Source: Rhodeus uyekii (lineage: Eukaryota; Chordata; Actinopteri; Cypriniformes; Acheilognathidae). From it: a stretch of 64,000 nucleotides of DNA. Location of the stretch: NCBI GenBank assembly GCA_037043235.1, contig JAWRVZ010000238.1, forward strand, positions 226,001 to 290,000, written 5' to 3'. Made by a program: the position numbers and the translations under genes. The notes beneath the pieces were generated by a model that ran no database searches, had not been told where the DNA came from, and worked only from the letters and a program-made list of their open reading frames with translations. Shown here piece by piece: positions 32,503 to 42,733 of this stretch. Within the stretch, counting starts at the first letter, position 1; every line of letters begins with the position of its first letter.

Positions 32503-35331
32503 CTGTTTTACAATAAATAAAACATTTCCTTATTTCATTGTGATCAAGTATGATTCCAGTATAAATGAGCAAAATACGTGCATTATCACTTTACAAATAA
32601 TAATCTTAGTGAACAACACTGACAACATTCAAAAGAATAGAGAAAACTTACTTGGAACACAAATGTATGGTTGTGTGTCTACTGTTAATAAAACACACAT
32701 TAATAAATGAACCATTGCAATACAGTCTTCTCTCTGTCTGTCTCTCACCTGCAAACACCTCAACCTCACACAGTGTGAGACTCTCGATATGCCAAGGTAC
32801 ATAAAGGTTTAAATAGCGTCCCTTAACAGGATTAAAGGTAAATGTTTTTGTAGCTCCAGCTGGGATGTTGTCAACAGTAGCAGCTCTGTGAACACACACC
32901 ATAACAGAAATACAGATACAGGTTTAAAATAGTGATTTCATCTAATTTACTCAATTTCAAACCATTCTTGCAAGTATTAAAAGAGATGCAATACTTACAG
33001 CGCATTATTGTTGCCATTATTTTCCAGGCTGTTGCCGATACGGATCTGAACACCTTTTATGATCCATGCACAACAATCTCCACGATTAGTGATGCTAACC
33101 CTGGTTACATTGAAGACATCCAACAGGTCAACTCTCCACCAGGGGTCCATGTCCTCAGTACGACTACATGACCCAAAATTGAAAATTGGATTCCTGTTGC
33201 CATCGACAGCATTTTGAGCATCTGATGATTCATATGTGGAAGACTGGACAGCTTTGGCACCGAGTGCAAGATTCCCTGTTTTACAATAAAAACAACATTT
33301 CCTCATTTGAATGTGATCAAGTATGATTCCAGTGTAAATGATCAAAATACAGTAACGCCTCGGTTTACAAGTTTAATTCGTTCCAAGAGCGAGCATGAAA
33401 CCCAAAATGCCCGTACATCAAAACAGTTTCCCATAACAATGCACTACAAAAATTTAAATTAATCTAATTGATTTGTTCCATACGATCACAAATGCCCATT
33501 TTAAATATTTTTGGTTTTACCCTATTACAGTTAAAATTATAACACTCAAGATCTCATAAATACAATTAATCTAAAAAAAAAAAAACACTTGACACCACGA
33601 GGTAAAACCGCTGTAAATCACTTATAAAAGTATCACTGTGGTGAGTGATGTAACCAAACGATGCTGAGAGAATGAACGAGTTAAGGGGTGATAAAGGATG
33701 GAACTGCGGGTTTTATGAGAGGCTGTGTTTAGGATATTTCCAGTACAAATGCACACGAAGACGCTGAGCGTTAGGACTTTGTGTGGAATATGCGAGTGGG
33801 TGAGGGAAACAAAAAAATTCACCCACTCGATACAATGCTTGTTCACCGATTTGACTTTCTATGCTTGTAAACGGAGGCATTACTGTACTTTATTTTGCAA
33901 TAACGGTCTTGACGTTCATTATCCCTTATTGGTTACAAAATGTTCAGTAAGATTATTATATACACGAGTTACTGACAGTCAAATGAATAAAGAACACTTA
34001 CTTGGAGCACAAATATATGGAGCTGCATCTACAGTTAATAAAACAGATACACACATTAATAAATGTATAAAGAATTGAATCACAGTCTTCTCTGTCTGTC
34101 TCTTACCTGCAAACACCTGGACTTCACACAGAGTAAGGATTGTTTCATTCGCAGGTAGAAAAATGTTGACATATCGGCCATTAACAGCAGCAAATGTAAA
34201 TGTTTTTGTGCCACTAAAAACAGTGAGAATAGTTGCAACCCTGCAAACACATAAATAAATAAAAGTTTTAAAATGAAAACAGACGTCTAACAAATTCAAT
34301 TAAACTGTTCTGAGAGCAAAGTGTTTTTTATAGAACTCGTCACAATACAAACTGTTCATGTTTTAAAAAGCATCATAATGAGAAACCGTCCAAGCATACA
34401 AAATGTATAATCACAATCTAAATGATATAAGTTAAAGTGCATCTCCATGGTTGTGGTCGAGTGGTCAGTTTGTGCAGGAAGTGCAAGAACTTATTAAACC
34501 AGATTGAACAATCAAACATGGGAAGATGATAGAACAACTGAAACATTTCTTACAGCTTATTGTCATTTCCGTTGTTGTTCAGACTGTTACCGACACGAAT
34601 CTGAGCTCCTTGAAGCCGCTCTTTGCAACAGTCTCCACGATTAGTGATGGTAACGCTGCGTACATTGTAGATCTTTCCAAGGTCAACTCTCCACCATGGA
34701 TTAACCTCAGCTCTAGTATGAGTGCATGACTTCTTGAAGAAATCAGACTCTGTGTTTCCATCTACTGCATGTTTAGCTTCACCCAGTGGGTACCCCAAGG
34801 AGGACTGCACAGCCACGGCATTGAGGGCAAGATTCCCTGTTCAAGATGAAATAAAGATAAAGGATAAGACAGGTTCAAAGTGTAGCAAGTAAGGCAAGGC
34901 AGAGAGTCGTGGGAATGGAGTTAATGAACATTATCTCAAACCACACCAGCGTCCAGTCTCATGGAAGAGAGAGGACCAGACCTGGACTTTACACTGTTCT
35001 GTTCAAGTCATCCATGAGGGTCTGCTGCTTAACTTTTATTTCAAACATTCCTGCCTCCCTCCCTGAACCTTAAACATTTTTCCTGACCCTCGAGGTAGTG
35101 AGCAGGAGGGAACCAGCAAAAGTTTAAACAGTTTAATTAAACAATGATAAAACGACAAGACTGTTGCACTCTTCCCTCATTCCGTTCCCACTGCTCTCGA
35201 TCCCACCTCCCACGCAAAGCAACGCAAATAAATCGTTTGAAACTTTAATTTCAAATATTTCACAAACCTTTGGAATCAGAGATGCACAGTCCAGTAAGAA
35301 TCATTAGAAAAAACATATTGAAATGAGACAT
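31980..35331 (-). CDS. F-type lectin (fucolectin-like) with three FTP domains
   Basis: A spliced minus-strand gene. Exons by decreasing coordinate: 35331-35268 (signal peptide), 34836-34554, 34240-34107, 34028-34002, 33275-32999, 32885-32749, 32678-32652, 32502-32223 and 32116-31980. All junctions have AG/GT sites and the phases match: each domain is split after CT of a Leu codon, and the 27-bp linkers start with the last two bases of an Asp codon. The product is a secreted protein with three fucolectin-tachylectin-pentraxin (FTP) domains. Each domain has NLAL...AVQSS, AVDGN, PWWRVDL, ITNRGDCC with the adjacent-Cys pair, and LTLCEV.VFAG. Family members bind L-fucose glycans and act in innate immunity. 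Each domain would span ~140 residues. The 3' end is not found. No stops or frameshifts were seen in the exons. Confidence 0.85.
32652..32678 (-). CDS. 27-bp linker exon between FTP domains 2 and 3
   Basis: Acceptor AACAGTAG, coding for DTQPYICVP (the Asp shared with the preceding exon), donor GTAAGT. It has the same size, phase and motif as the first linker. A single Cys per linker might form inter-domain or inter-chain disulfides (inference). Confidence 0.75.
32749..33275 (-). CDS. Lectin FTP domain 2 (two exons)
   Basis: Exons 33275-32999 and 32885-32749. The fold residues are intact (DPWWRVDLLDVF, ITNRGDCC, TFTFNPVKGRYLNLYVPW), but the loop is one residue shorter, there is no His at the motif position, and the final Arg/Lys is Ile (CCAWI). 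Canonical fucose binding is therefore doubtful. Confidence 0.85.
33350..33885. mobile_element. Mariner-type MITE in a lectin intron
   Basis: Ends CAGTAACGCCTCGGTTTAC and GTAAACGGAGGCATTACTG are inverted repeats flanked by TA. It lies in the intron between linker exon 34002-34028 and exon 32999-33275. The paralogous intron near 32580 lacks it. Confidence 0.85.
34002..34028 (-). CDS. 27-bp linker exon between FTP domains 1 and 2
   Basis: Acceptor TTAACTGTAG, coding for DAAPYICAP (the Asp shared with the preceding exon), donor GTAAGT. It is paralogous to the linker exon at 32652-32678. Confidence 0.75.
34107..34836 (-). CDS. Lectin FTP domain 1 (two exons)
   Basis: Exons 34836-34554 and 34240-34107. 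The family sugar-binding motif H-x26-R-x-D-x4-R/K is complete: the His in SCTHTRAEVN, then RGD within ITNRGDCC, then Arg four residues later (CCKER). The second exon carries TFTFAAVNGRYVNIFLP and ETILTLCEVQVFAG. It is predicted to be the only one of the three domains with the full canonical fucose site. Confidence 0.85.
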
Positions 35332-36565
35332 CCTGAAAAAAAAAGACACAACATTAGAATCAGTTTCAATTTCTCATCCTCACTTAAATGTATTGCTTTT
35401 GCATTGATAAAAAAAGCATCAAGAACCCCATAACTTTCAATCAGTGTAATGTGACAGCCCTGCCCCTGTTGTGAGTTTGATTTATTTTTCTACTTCTATT
35501 AATAAAGAAATCTAAACATTTCATATAGAGTGTTCTGTATTTTAGATTAAAAAATTTAGGATAATTTTAATTGCCATCAATGCTTGCTAATGATTCATCA
35601 GGAAAAATTGGCAGAGTTTAAAAAGGCAACTTACAACTTAAAGCTATTCTCGACTGAATAAATTCTCTAGCTGAAACAAAGTTTAATCTCTTTAATTTAC
35701 AGTGTTCATAGCTGAAAGCTACTGCTAGACCTGAACAACTGGATTATTTTGATTGCATCTCTAGTCTATTGTCTTAATTATCACACTTGGTTTGTTATTT
35801 TGTGGATTTGTGAAGGATAAAAATGATATTTACTTGCTTTTTTGTGAGAAATGGCACAACAATAAATAACTACACACAACAACATTAATCATTTTAACAA
35901 AGAGCTGCGATACACGTGTGATTAGTTTAGAGTACATTAAATGTAAGTTTTTCAAAGATATCACTACTGAAAGGGAAACCAAAATTATTTAAAACTGCAT
36001 TGAATTGATAAACAATTAATTCCAATTATAAAGTTAACTTGTGTGCTGAGTGAGAATAACCATTCAACTAACCTGGAATTCATCAACATATCAACCTCTC
36101 AAGTGTCACTGCTTCACTCTCTCTTTTTATTTCCGTGTGCTTCCTGTGTCATTTCCCTCACCTGTCATCAATCACTCTCCTCGTTAGTCTCGTCAGCTGT
36201 TCCCAATCTTCTCTTGTTTATAAGCCTTCATGTGTTCTTTTGTCTTGGTCAGTTGTTAATAATGTGTGGTCAGTCATCATGTTATGGGTCTCTGAGTTTT
36301 GAACAACTGTGCTCCTTTTGTTTTAATTTAAAGTGTTTGATTTTGTTCTAATAAAGAGAAGTTTCAGTTCAACCTTCTCTCCTCAATTATTCGCAGGCTA
36401 ACACACAGAAGACCTTCACAATTCAATAAAAATTATATATTTTTATAGGATAAATGAATGGAATGATTCACATTTATTATTAACAATTTCTGTATTTAAT
36501 ATTTAACCAACATATTATTCACATGAAGAACATTATGCCCAGTCAAAACATTTCAAACCAAAAGT
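34855..36565. repeat. Segmental duplication copy 1: lectin 5' region
   Basis: This stretch (part of the first long intron, the signal exon, the upstream exon and ~0.9 kb of 5' flank) is repeated at 48110-53955, where it is split by insertions. Identity is roughly 85-90% by eye. Homology begins near GGTTCAAAGTGTAGC and ends at AAACCAAAAGTG. Confidence 0.85.
35268..35331 (-). CDS. Lectin exon: start codon and signal peptide
   Basis: ATG at 35331-35329 encodes MSHFNMFFLMILTGLCISDS, a short signal peptide with a hydrophobic core. The exon begins just after a TTTTTTTTCAG acceptor and ends AAAG with a GTTTGT donor. An upstream non-coding exon is suggested by a GTAAGT donor at 35634-35629. The start is chosen because it is the only ATG before the hydrophobic core and lies directly after the acceptor. 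Confidence 0.85.
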
Positions 36566-37332
36566 GAGAACCCACAATCAAACAATGATTGTGTGTTGTT
36601 TGATTGTGTCGCGCAATTGTTTAAAGAGAATCAGACAATCAGAAATTGTAATATTTATTGCTGATAAGAAAACTATTTACATGACAACATCAGCATTGAG
36701 CTTCAGATCAATGGTTTTGATCACAATAACAAACTATATACAGAACAAATGTTGCAAAAATGAATACAACACATACGTTGGCAATTATGAAGAAATCATT
36801 TTTTTAATCATTATTTTTTTCGTGGAGTCAAAAAACTGGTTAGAGCCAGCAGACAGATAAAAAAGGAAAAAAAAGTCTCTGACAGGCAGAGACGTAACGC
36901 TAGTCGCATTCTACCAAACACCACGTCTGAACAAACCCCACGTTTACCAGAACTATACTGGCTAATAAGTAAGTACTACAAACAAACAGAAATAAAAACA
37001 AACCTGAAGCTGGAGAAACCCTAAACGTTAATGGAAAGGACAAACCTGAGGGGCTGAGGGAGAGACAGAGAGAGAGAACTGTTCTCTTCTCAGAGTTCTG
37101 CGTGTGAGTGAGCAGGGCGGAGCCGCAGGACGCATCAAAATCTGCACGTGTAGGGGACGCGCGCTGTCACTAGCCTATCACAGAACGCAGACACAGTCAG
37201 CTACCCAATGAGGATTCTTATTCAATCCGAGCACAGATAATGACTCGTATTACTCGTATGATACTCGTACTCGACAAAAGTGCATTATCCGTACCGGATA
37301 CTCGTTTCAGCCGAGTATCCGGCTCAACTCTA
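36566..37332. mobile_element. Right-hand hAT copy, with terminus
   Basis: From about 36635 it matches 20545-20649 joined directly to 26288-26857, so it lacks transposon A, and then continues to the terminus GCTCAACTCTA. The last ~100 bp hold ACTCGTA/GAGTAT repeats. A short inverted repeat (AATCAAACAATGATTG region, 36578-36610) lies at its left edge. Confidence 0.75.
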
Positions 37333-37334
37333 GT

Positions 37335-37796
37335 TGAAAGGATCGTCTTGGAACAACTAGAGGAAATTCACCTTATTTAACAGTCACTCTGTCAGAACAG
37401 GGATCAAAACCAACAACCCCAAAGCCCTGTTTACGACACTTTCTTCCCATCTCCACATTAGAAGAGCTAAATAGCTTTAATGAAAGACTTCGTAGAGATG
37501 GTGATTTTAAGAAACACATGGTATATCCTCTAATATTGTGATATAATACAGCAGTTAAGTAGCATCAAAATGGAGAGTTAATTTAGGTTTAACCTAGGTG
37601 TTCCAAACGAACAAGTAGCAACGTTTGCTTTAATTCTGTTTCATTGCAGATCGCAAAGCTGCCCATTACTGGGGGAGCTCTGTTAAAAATGGTGTGGTGG
37701 GTGAGCAGGAAGATCTTTACTCCTGAACTTGCAGCACAAACTAAATTGTTGTGTAATAGGACAGAAAACTGGGATCAAGTCAAGACCAGTTCATGA
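37335..37796 (+). pseudogene. DUF4806-like two-exon pseudogene
   Basis: Exon A (37335-37520) and exon B (37650-37796) are separated by a 129-bp GTATAT...GCAG intron. The first part of exon A reads ERIVLEQLEEIH, coiled-coil-like. A frameshift near 37378 is needed to continue into PKPCLRHFLPIST, LEELNSFNERLRRDGDFKKH and, in exon B, IAKLPITGGALLKMVWWVSR and KIFTPELAAQT, ending at TGA 37794. The pattern LP.ST.EEL..F...L....F, then GG, then FT.ELA matches my knowledge of the DUF4806 domain, of unknown function and often multicopy in fish. The insertion duplication GTTGAAAG spans the intron-exon boundary. Homology is by eye only. Confidence 0.55.
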
Positions 37797-38700
37797 AATT
37801 CTACTGTGTGAGTTAAGAGTAATGATCCCATTAAGGGAGACTTTATCACTGTTCTTTATCAGTTTATATAATGGTAAAGATGGTTAAATCTGACACGTAC
37901 TTGCAAAATATAACTGATCATGCAAAAGCCTTTAAGGATATCGGTCACACAAAACATTTATTGTTGCTCATATATTGATTAGTGGTAGTGGGTACAATTA
38001 GTACTTTTTTTCTCTTCATAATTTCTCTTATAGTTTCAGTTCTTAGAAATGGCGTCCTGACACACATCTCAGAAACACAAAACTGTCTCAGGCTGAGCAC
38101 AGATAGACTTGGAGGAGGCAGAGACTGCAGCTGTAAAGATGAGCCAATCGATGAAATTACAGCTCTGGGTTTGACTGGTGCAAAGGCAATGCAATCTGAA
38201 AATCTAGGTGGTGGTTTCAAAATCTAAAAAGCAAGGGATTTTTATTTGCAGTCTTACTGTAAACACCCCTAAACCACAATGATGCTTCTCAGTTCATCAC
38301 ATACGGACGAGGTGTAGTAAAGAAAAAAATTAAACAAAGCAAATATATTTCTTGCTCTTCAGATATTACGGCTGAAATCCAGTTTTGGCATTCTCTCAGA
38401 GACCTCTACTTCATGAAGTTGGTTATGATGATCGTGAAGTTGAATGGAGGATATTTTGGTACAGTATGAACAAAAAAAAAAAAAGCTGGTGAAAACACAA
38501 TACAAAACACAGCAGTGGGAATACTGTACAAAGAAAACAACATAAAAAAAGTATCCACTTTCAACACATTTGAGATAAATGAAAGAAAATAACAGCTCAC
38601 AGATCACCACATTCAGTTGAAGGAAACTGAACCCCCAACGTAACGTTCTACACTGCATATAACATACAAAGTGCCTGAAACCTTTGAAATATTAAGTGTG
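37797..38700. other. No gene recognised
   Basis: A plus-strand 81-codon frame (37982-38227) starts with a hydrophobic stretch and has a possible acceptor before it. I recognise no homology and would not call it. The rest is AT-rich. Confidence 0.35.
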
Positions 38701-38719
38701 TAACAGTTTGCAACAGCAG

Positions 38720-39024
38720 ACAAACAGGCCCACACCACATGACGTCACATCACGAGAGAGACCCCTCCCACCCATCCCAGAGCCTCTTCAATCTGCTGCC
38801 ATCAGGGAGGAGACTACGCAGTCTCCAGGCAAGGACCAGCCGACTGAAGAACAGCTTCATTCCCCAAGCTGTCAGGGCATTGAACTCCCTCCCGTCTCTG
38901 CCCCTTTTCCTCTCTTTTGCCCCATGCACCTGACCCCCCCCCCCCTACTATTGTTTGCACTGTCTTTACCATCGCGACTTTATCTCTTTATTTCCTTAAT
39001 CTATTTTATTTTATCTATTATTAT

Positions 39025-39068
<44 letters not shown>

Positions 39069-39225
39069 TGGTGTTGTTGATATATATATATTTTGTTGCT
39101 GTTGTTACTGTTAATGTAACCTGGTTGCACCTTGGGTCTGAGAGTTACAGAATTTCAATTCTCTGTATGTATGTGCTGTATATATTGCAGAATTGACATT
39201 AAAGCTGACTTTGACTTTTGATCAT
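38720..39225 (+). mobile_element. 5'-truncated LINE tail (L2/Rex1-like)
   Basis: It begins inside an RT C-terminus (SLFNLLPSGRRLRSLQARTS, then RLKNSFIPQAVRALNSLPS) followed by a 3' UTR with a C-run, a TA microsatellite (39034-39060) and the end CATTAAAGCTGACTTTGACT, like other LINE tails here. Confidence 0.8.
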
Positions 39226-39396
39226 TGCAGAGATCACACACTATATAAATTGTCAAATATAACTGCTCTACAAATGGACCAACACAAAATATACATCCAC
39301 AAATGATATACATCAAGATTATAGTCGCAAAACATTGTATGTAACTGTGTATGACACGAAATACAACACAATTTTGGCAGAACACATCAGCACAGT

Positions 39397-40766
39397 TAGT
39401 GATGTTTCGTCTGACACCGACGCTCCGAAGCTTGCTCCAAACTCCAATGGTCCTTGCAATGAACCACTGCTTCAGAGCTTGTGTCATTACGTCACTAGTC
39501 ACGTGAAAATGACTTCTGAAGCAAACACACTGCTTTGACAGCCCAATCCAGTGTTGACCGGTTTGAAACCTAGCGGCTATATTTCTTATAAAAGTGAAGC
39601 CAAACGGTGGCAACACCGTGGGTTGTGGTAGTAGATATTTGGATTGGCGTTATTGTTGAGGAGAGTGGATTTAGTTTATTTCAGTGTAGTGATGGAGTCA
39701 ACGAGAAAGAGAAGTCGTTCCCAAGTTTGAGAACACCTTCAACTTATTTCCCAGAATAAGGTTAGTTCTTTGACATTTCTGCAAACAAATATTTGTACAT
39801 ATGTAGTTAATGATATGGAGCACTACAGTACAATGGATCTGCACACATCTGTTTAACTCTGAATTTACTGAATAAGCACTGTGCTGCTTCACACTGACTG
39901 CAATTTTAACAATTTCAACTTAAGGCAGTTTTATTTCGGTTTTATTTCACATTAAAAAAAAAAAAAAAAAAAAAAAAAACATAATTATTTTATTTTTGTC
40001 ATTTCTATGTATGGAATGTGATATAAACAAACTTGCCTGCATATAATTGCAGAGATCCTCACACAGATGAACGTTGTTGGTACAGGTTCAGTGCTTGGAG
40101 TGTGATCAGCAGTTGGCGTGTAATAATAATACGTCTTCCATGCTGAGGCATTAAAGGGCTAAGCATGAGCAGTCTGGAGGGTCAATGGAAAACTCCAACT
40201 GTCAAAGTAACTAATTTATGGAAGTTTTCGACGGTTACAGTATGAACAAACTTCAATAAAGTTTTACATGTATTTGCACATTTTCTCTCCAGTGAACCGC
40301 AAACATCAGCTTGATGAAGCTCTAGTGGACATGATTGTGGAGGATTCACGGCCTTTCTCTATTGTGGATGACAGTGGCTTTAAAGCATTTATGGCTACGC
40401 TTTACCCCACTTATGCACGACCATCAGGCAGGCTCTGAAGATCATGGTGCACCACAAATAAGAGGAGCAGAAGCAGAAGGCCATGGCTGAGCTACAGAAA
40501 ACTGAGGGTGTGAGCCTAACTGCAGATATGTGGACCTCTATTAATATGGATGCATATCTGGCCGTTATATGCCAGTAAGTTGATGACAAGGATAAGCTTG
40601 CCACAGTACTTTTGGGGGTAAGGTCATTTCCAAAAGCTCACACTGCGGAGAACCTTGCAGAAGCCAGGAGGTTGCTCTTTGAAGAATGGGATATCCAGAG
40701 CAAAATAAAATCCCTGGTGACTGATGCTGCTTCAAATATGATAGCCATGCCAACAACTTAAAGATT
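39397..40766 (+). pseudogene. hAT transposase pseudogene (ZBED-like) with left end
   Basis: The left end TAGTGATGTTTCGTCTGACA (39397) matches the two hAT elements at 50976 and 52222. A start (MESTRKRSRSQV, 39691) resembles the N-terminus before a BED zinc finger and is followed by a stop. Later pieces read LVDMIVEDSRPFSIVDDSGF (about 40325), VSLTADMWTSINMDAYLAVI (about 40514), HTAENLAEARRLLFEEWDIQ and IKSLVTDAASNMIA, the pattern of hAT transposase core with the TADMWTS Asp. Several stops and frameshifts break it. The C-terminal dimerisation region and right end are not found; the sequence is lost after about 40766. Confidence 0.8.
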
Positions 40767-42120
40767 AGGCATGCTGTATGCATTAAATAAAGAATGAATA
40801 AGGATAAATGAGAATATTCTTTATTCTTTAATCAGAATAAAGAGAAATGATTTACAATATTTGTCTCATTGAACTGAATACACAAACAATTAGTAAACAC
40901 AATAGAATAATAGAATAAGTATATTGTAAAAATGTCAGTGATAATGATTATAATGAAGTCGACAGAGATAATAATACACTGCTGTAAACGATAATACAAA
41001 CAAACACTTGCGCGGTATCAAAGCAACAGTAGCGCGTCTGGTGATGATTAGCATTACGGGCGATATAAACATCAGAGATTGCCAGTTATCTGCACAGCAC
41101 ATACTCGTAAAATATAACACGTAAATGTAATTACATGTATTGCATGAACAGAATATAGCCGGCAGCATAAACAAAGATCGACAGTCTCTAATACCAGTGT
41201 GCGTCACTAATAACGGGACCCCGACAACAATAACACAACATTAGTTCCTACAGCAGACTTTCTGACAGTGCGAGTGTAGTCGACGGTACAGCTGTGACTA
41301 ATCAACTCAGAAAACACTCGTCGACTACACAAGAAAAAAACCTACAAGATTTTATAGTTCAAATGTTGTATTAATTGTACATTTAACCTGCTGAGTTAGT
41401 GTTCAGTGTGTCACGTGATTGACCGCTAAATTCAAATGTGTTTTCTCGCGATTTCTCTGTCTCTGTCGCTGATCCAGAGACAGACGCTCAGAGATGCTCA
41501 TTTATCACAGCTATTCAGTGTTTTCAACCACATGCCTGTATTTTGGGTTTCAGACATTTAAACACTCAAAATAACTGGTAAAACATTTATAGTGTAAATA
41601 AAATACACACTGGTGTCTATAAATGCGGAAATAGCAATCGTTCAATTATAAATCAGAATTATTCATTTCAGTTATACATTGGTATTGGTAACTGTAAAGT
41701 TCACTTTAATCTTCTCCCTCTTCACCGCAGACTTACTGTTGTGTATTTCGAGAGAAGAGACTGAATTTACATGTTGTAAATCCCACAGATCTGATTCTCT
41801 GAACCCTTCACACATCACAGATCAGCTGACACGATCATTATTAAGGGTTTAAACAACAAAACGCTTTCACTTCCACATATCTGAGAATCAGAATATCAGG
41901 TTGATGACACAGCCAACAAGTTGGTGAATATCTTGAATAAATAAGAATCAAATGCAATGTGCTATTGTGCCTGCAGTGTGTCACGTGACGATCATGGTGT
42001 GTCGCCATGGAGACAACAAGGTGAAACTTTCTAAAATAAGTCGCCTAAAAAAAACTCACAATGTGAATCTGCGAGAATATTTTAAACTAACTTGCGAAAG
42101 GGTTAAAAACTTAAATACAT
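40767..42120. other. No gene recognised
   Basis: AT-rich sequence with many short direct repeats (TTTATTCTTTAATCAGAATA near 40820). Parts may be an old LTR or DNA element. No coding similarity seen on either strand. Confidence 0.35.
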
Positions 42121-42129
42121 TAATACCAG

Positions 42130-42133
42130 ATAT

Positions 42134-42174
<41 letters not shown>

Positions 42175-42323
42175 TGTATAAGTGTGTGAGTGAGTGAGTG
42201 AGTGAGAGTGTGAGGGAGTGTGTGTGTGTGTGCGAGTGAGAGAGTATGTGAGTGTGTGTGTGTGTGTGTGTGTGTATGCGAGTGTGTGAGTGAGAGTGTG
42301 TGTGTGAGTGAGTGAGTGAGTAT

Positions 42324-42374
<51 letters not shown>

Positions 42375-42395
42375 AGTGTGTGTATACGTACATTT
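42130..42395. repeat. (TG)n / (TGAG)n compound microsatellite
   Basis: About 260 bp of TG repeats with GAGTGAGTGAG interruptions. The His/Thr-rich and Cys/Val-rich frames across it are artefacts. Confidence 0.95.
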
Positions 42396-42639
42396 GTGTA
42401 CTCCTGCTGTAATCCTGATCTTTCCTCCATGATCCACACTACAAAACACACACAGTTCATCAGTAAACACACAAACACACACTCTCTAACACACGCATTG
42501 TTTCAACATACTTTGTATAAGTGTGTTTTTCTAGTGCAAAAGTAGTTTCTAGTGCAAAGCAGTCGATGAGGAAAGAAAATCAGTTTTCACTTTGTGAATA
42601 TAAAGTCAGAAAGTCGTGCAGAGAAACTTTAGTGCATTC

Positions 42640-42728
42640 TTATGGGGAAATTTGTTTTGGTGTATGAGCATTTTGGTTTACGAACTCCCTCTTGGAACGA
42701 ATTAAACTCGTAAACCGAGGTATTACTG
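42640..42728. mobile_element. Truncated mariner-type MITE end
   Basis: It ends CTCGTAAACCGAGGTATTAC and TG next to TA (42729), the same terminus as the MITE at 33350-33885. The opposite end was not found. Confidence 0.7.
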
Positions 42729-42733
42729 TATAG

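Larger units (their letters stand above)
20378..37332. mobile_element. Composite interval bounded by hAT ends and 8-bp target duplication
   Basis: The left end starts TAGGGATGAGC at 20378 and the right end finishes GCTCAACTCTA at 37332, a short imperfect inverted terminal repeat. GTTGAAAG occurs immediately outside both ends (20370-20377 and 37333-37340), an exact 8-bp duplication as made by hAT transposases. Inside, hAT-family sequence at 20378-20649 resumes at 26288-26857, after the nested transposon. A second partial copy of the same family, in the same orientation, lies at about 36635-37332 and supplies the right end. Between the two partial copies lie a LINE, a MITE and the F-type lectin gene. 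No transposase of this family is visible. Confidence 0.75.

Noticed and set aside
37982..38227. 81-codon frame with a hydrophobic start as an extra exon or small membrane protein
   Set aside because: No homology recognised, and an overlapping minus-strand frame is equally long; insufficient support.
42056..42482. His/Thr-rich frames of 96-140 codons
   Set aside because: They are translations of the (TG)n/(TGAG)n microsatellite.
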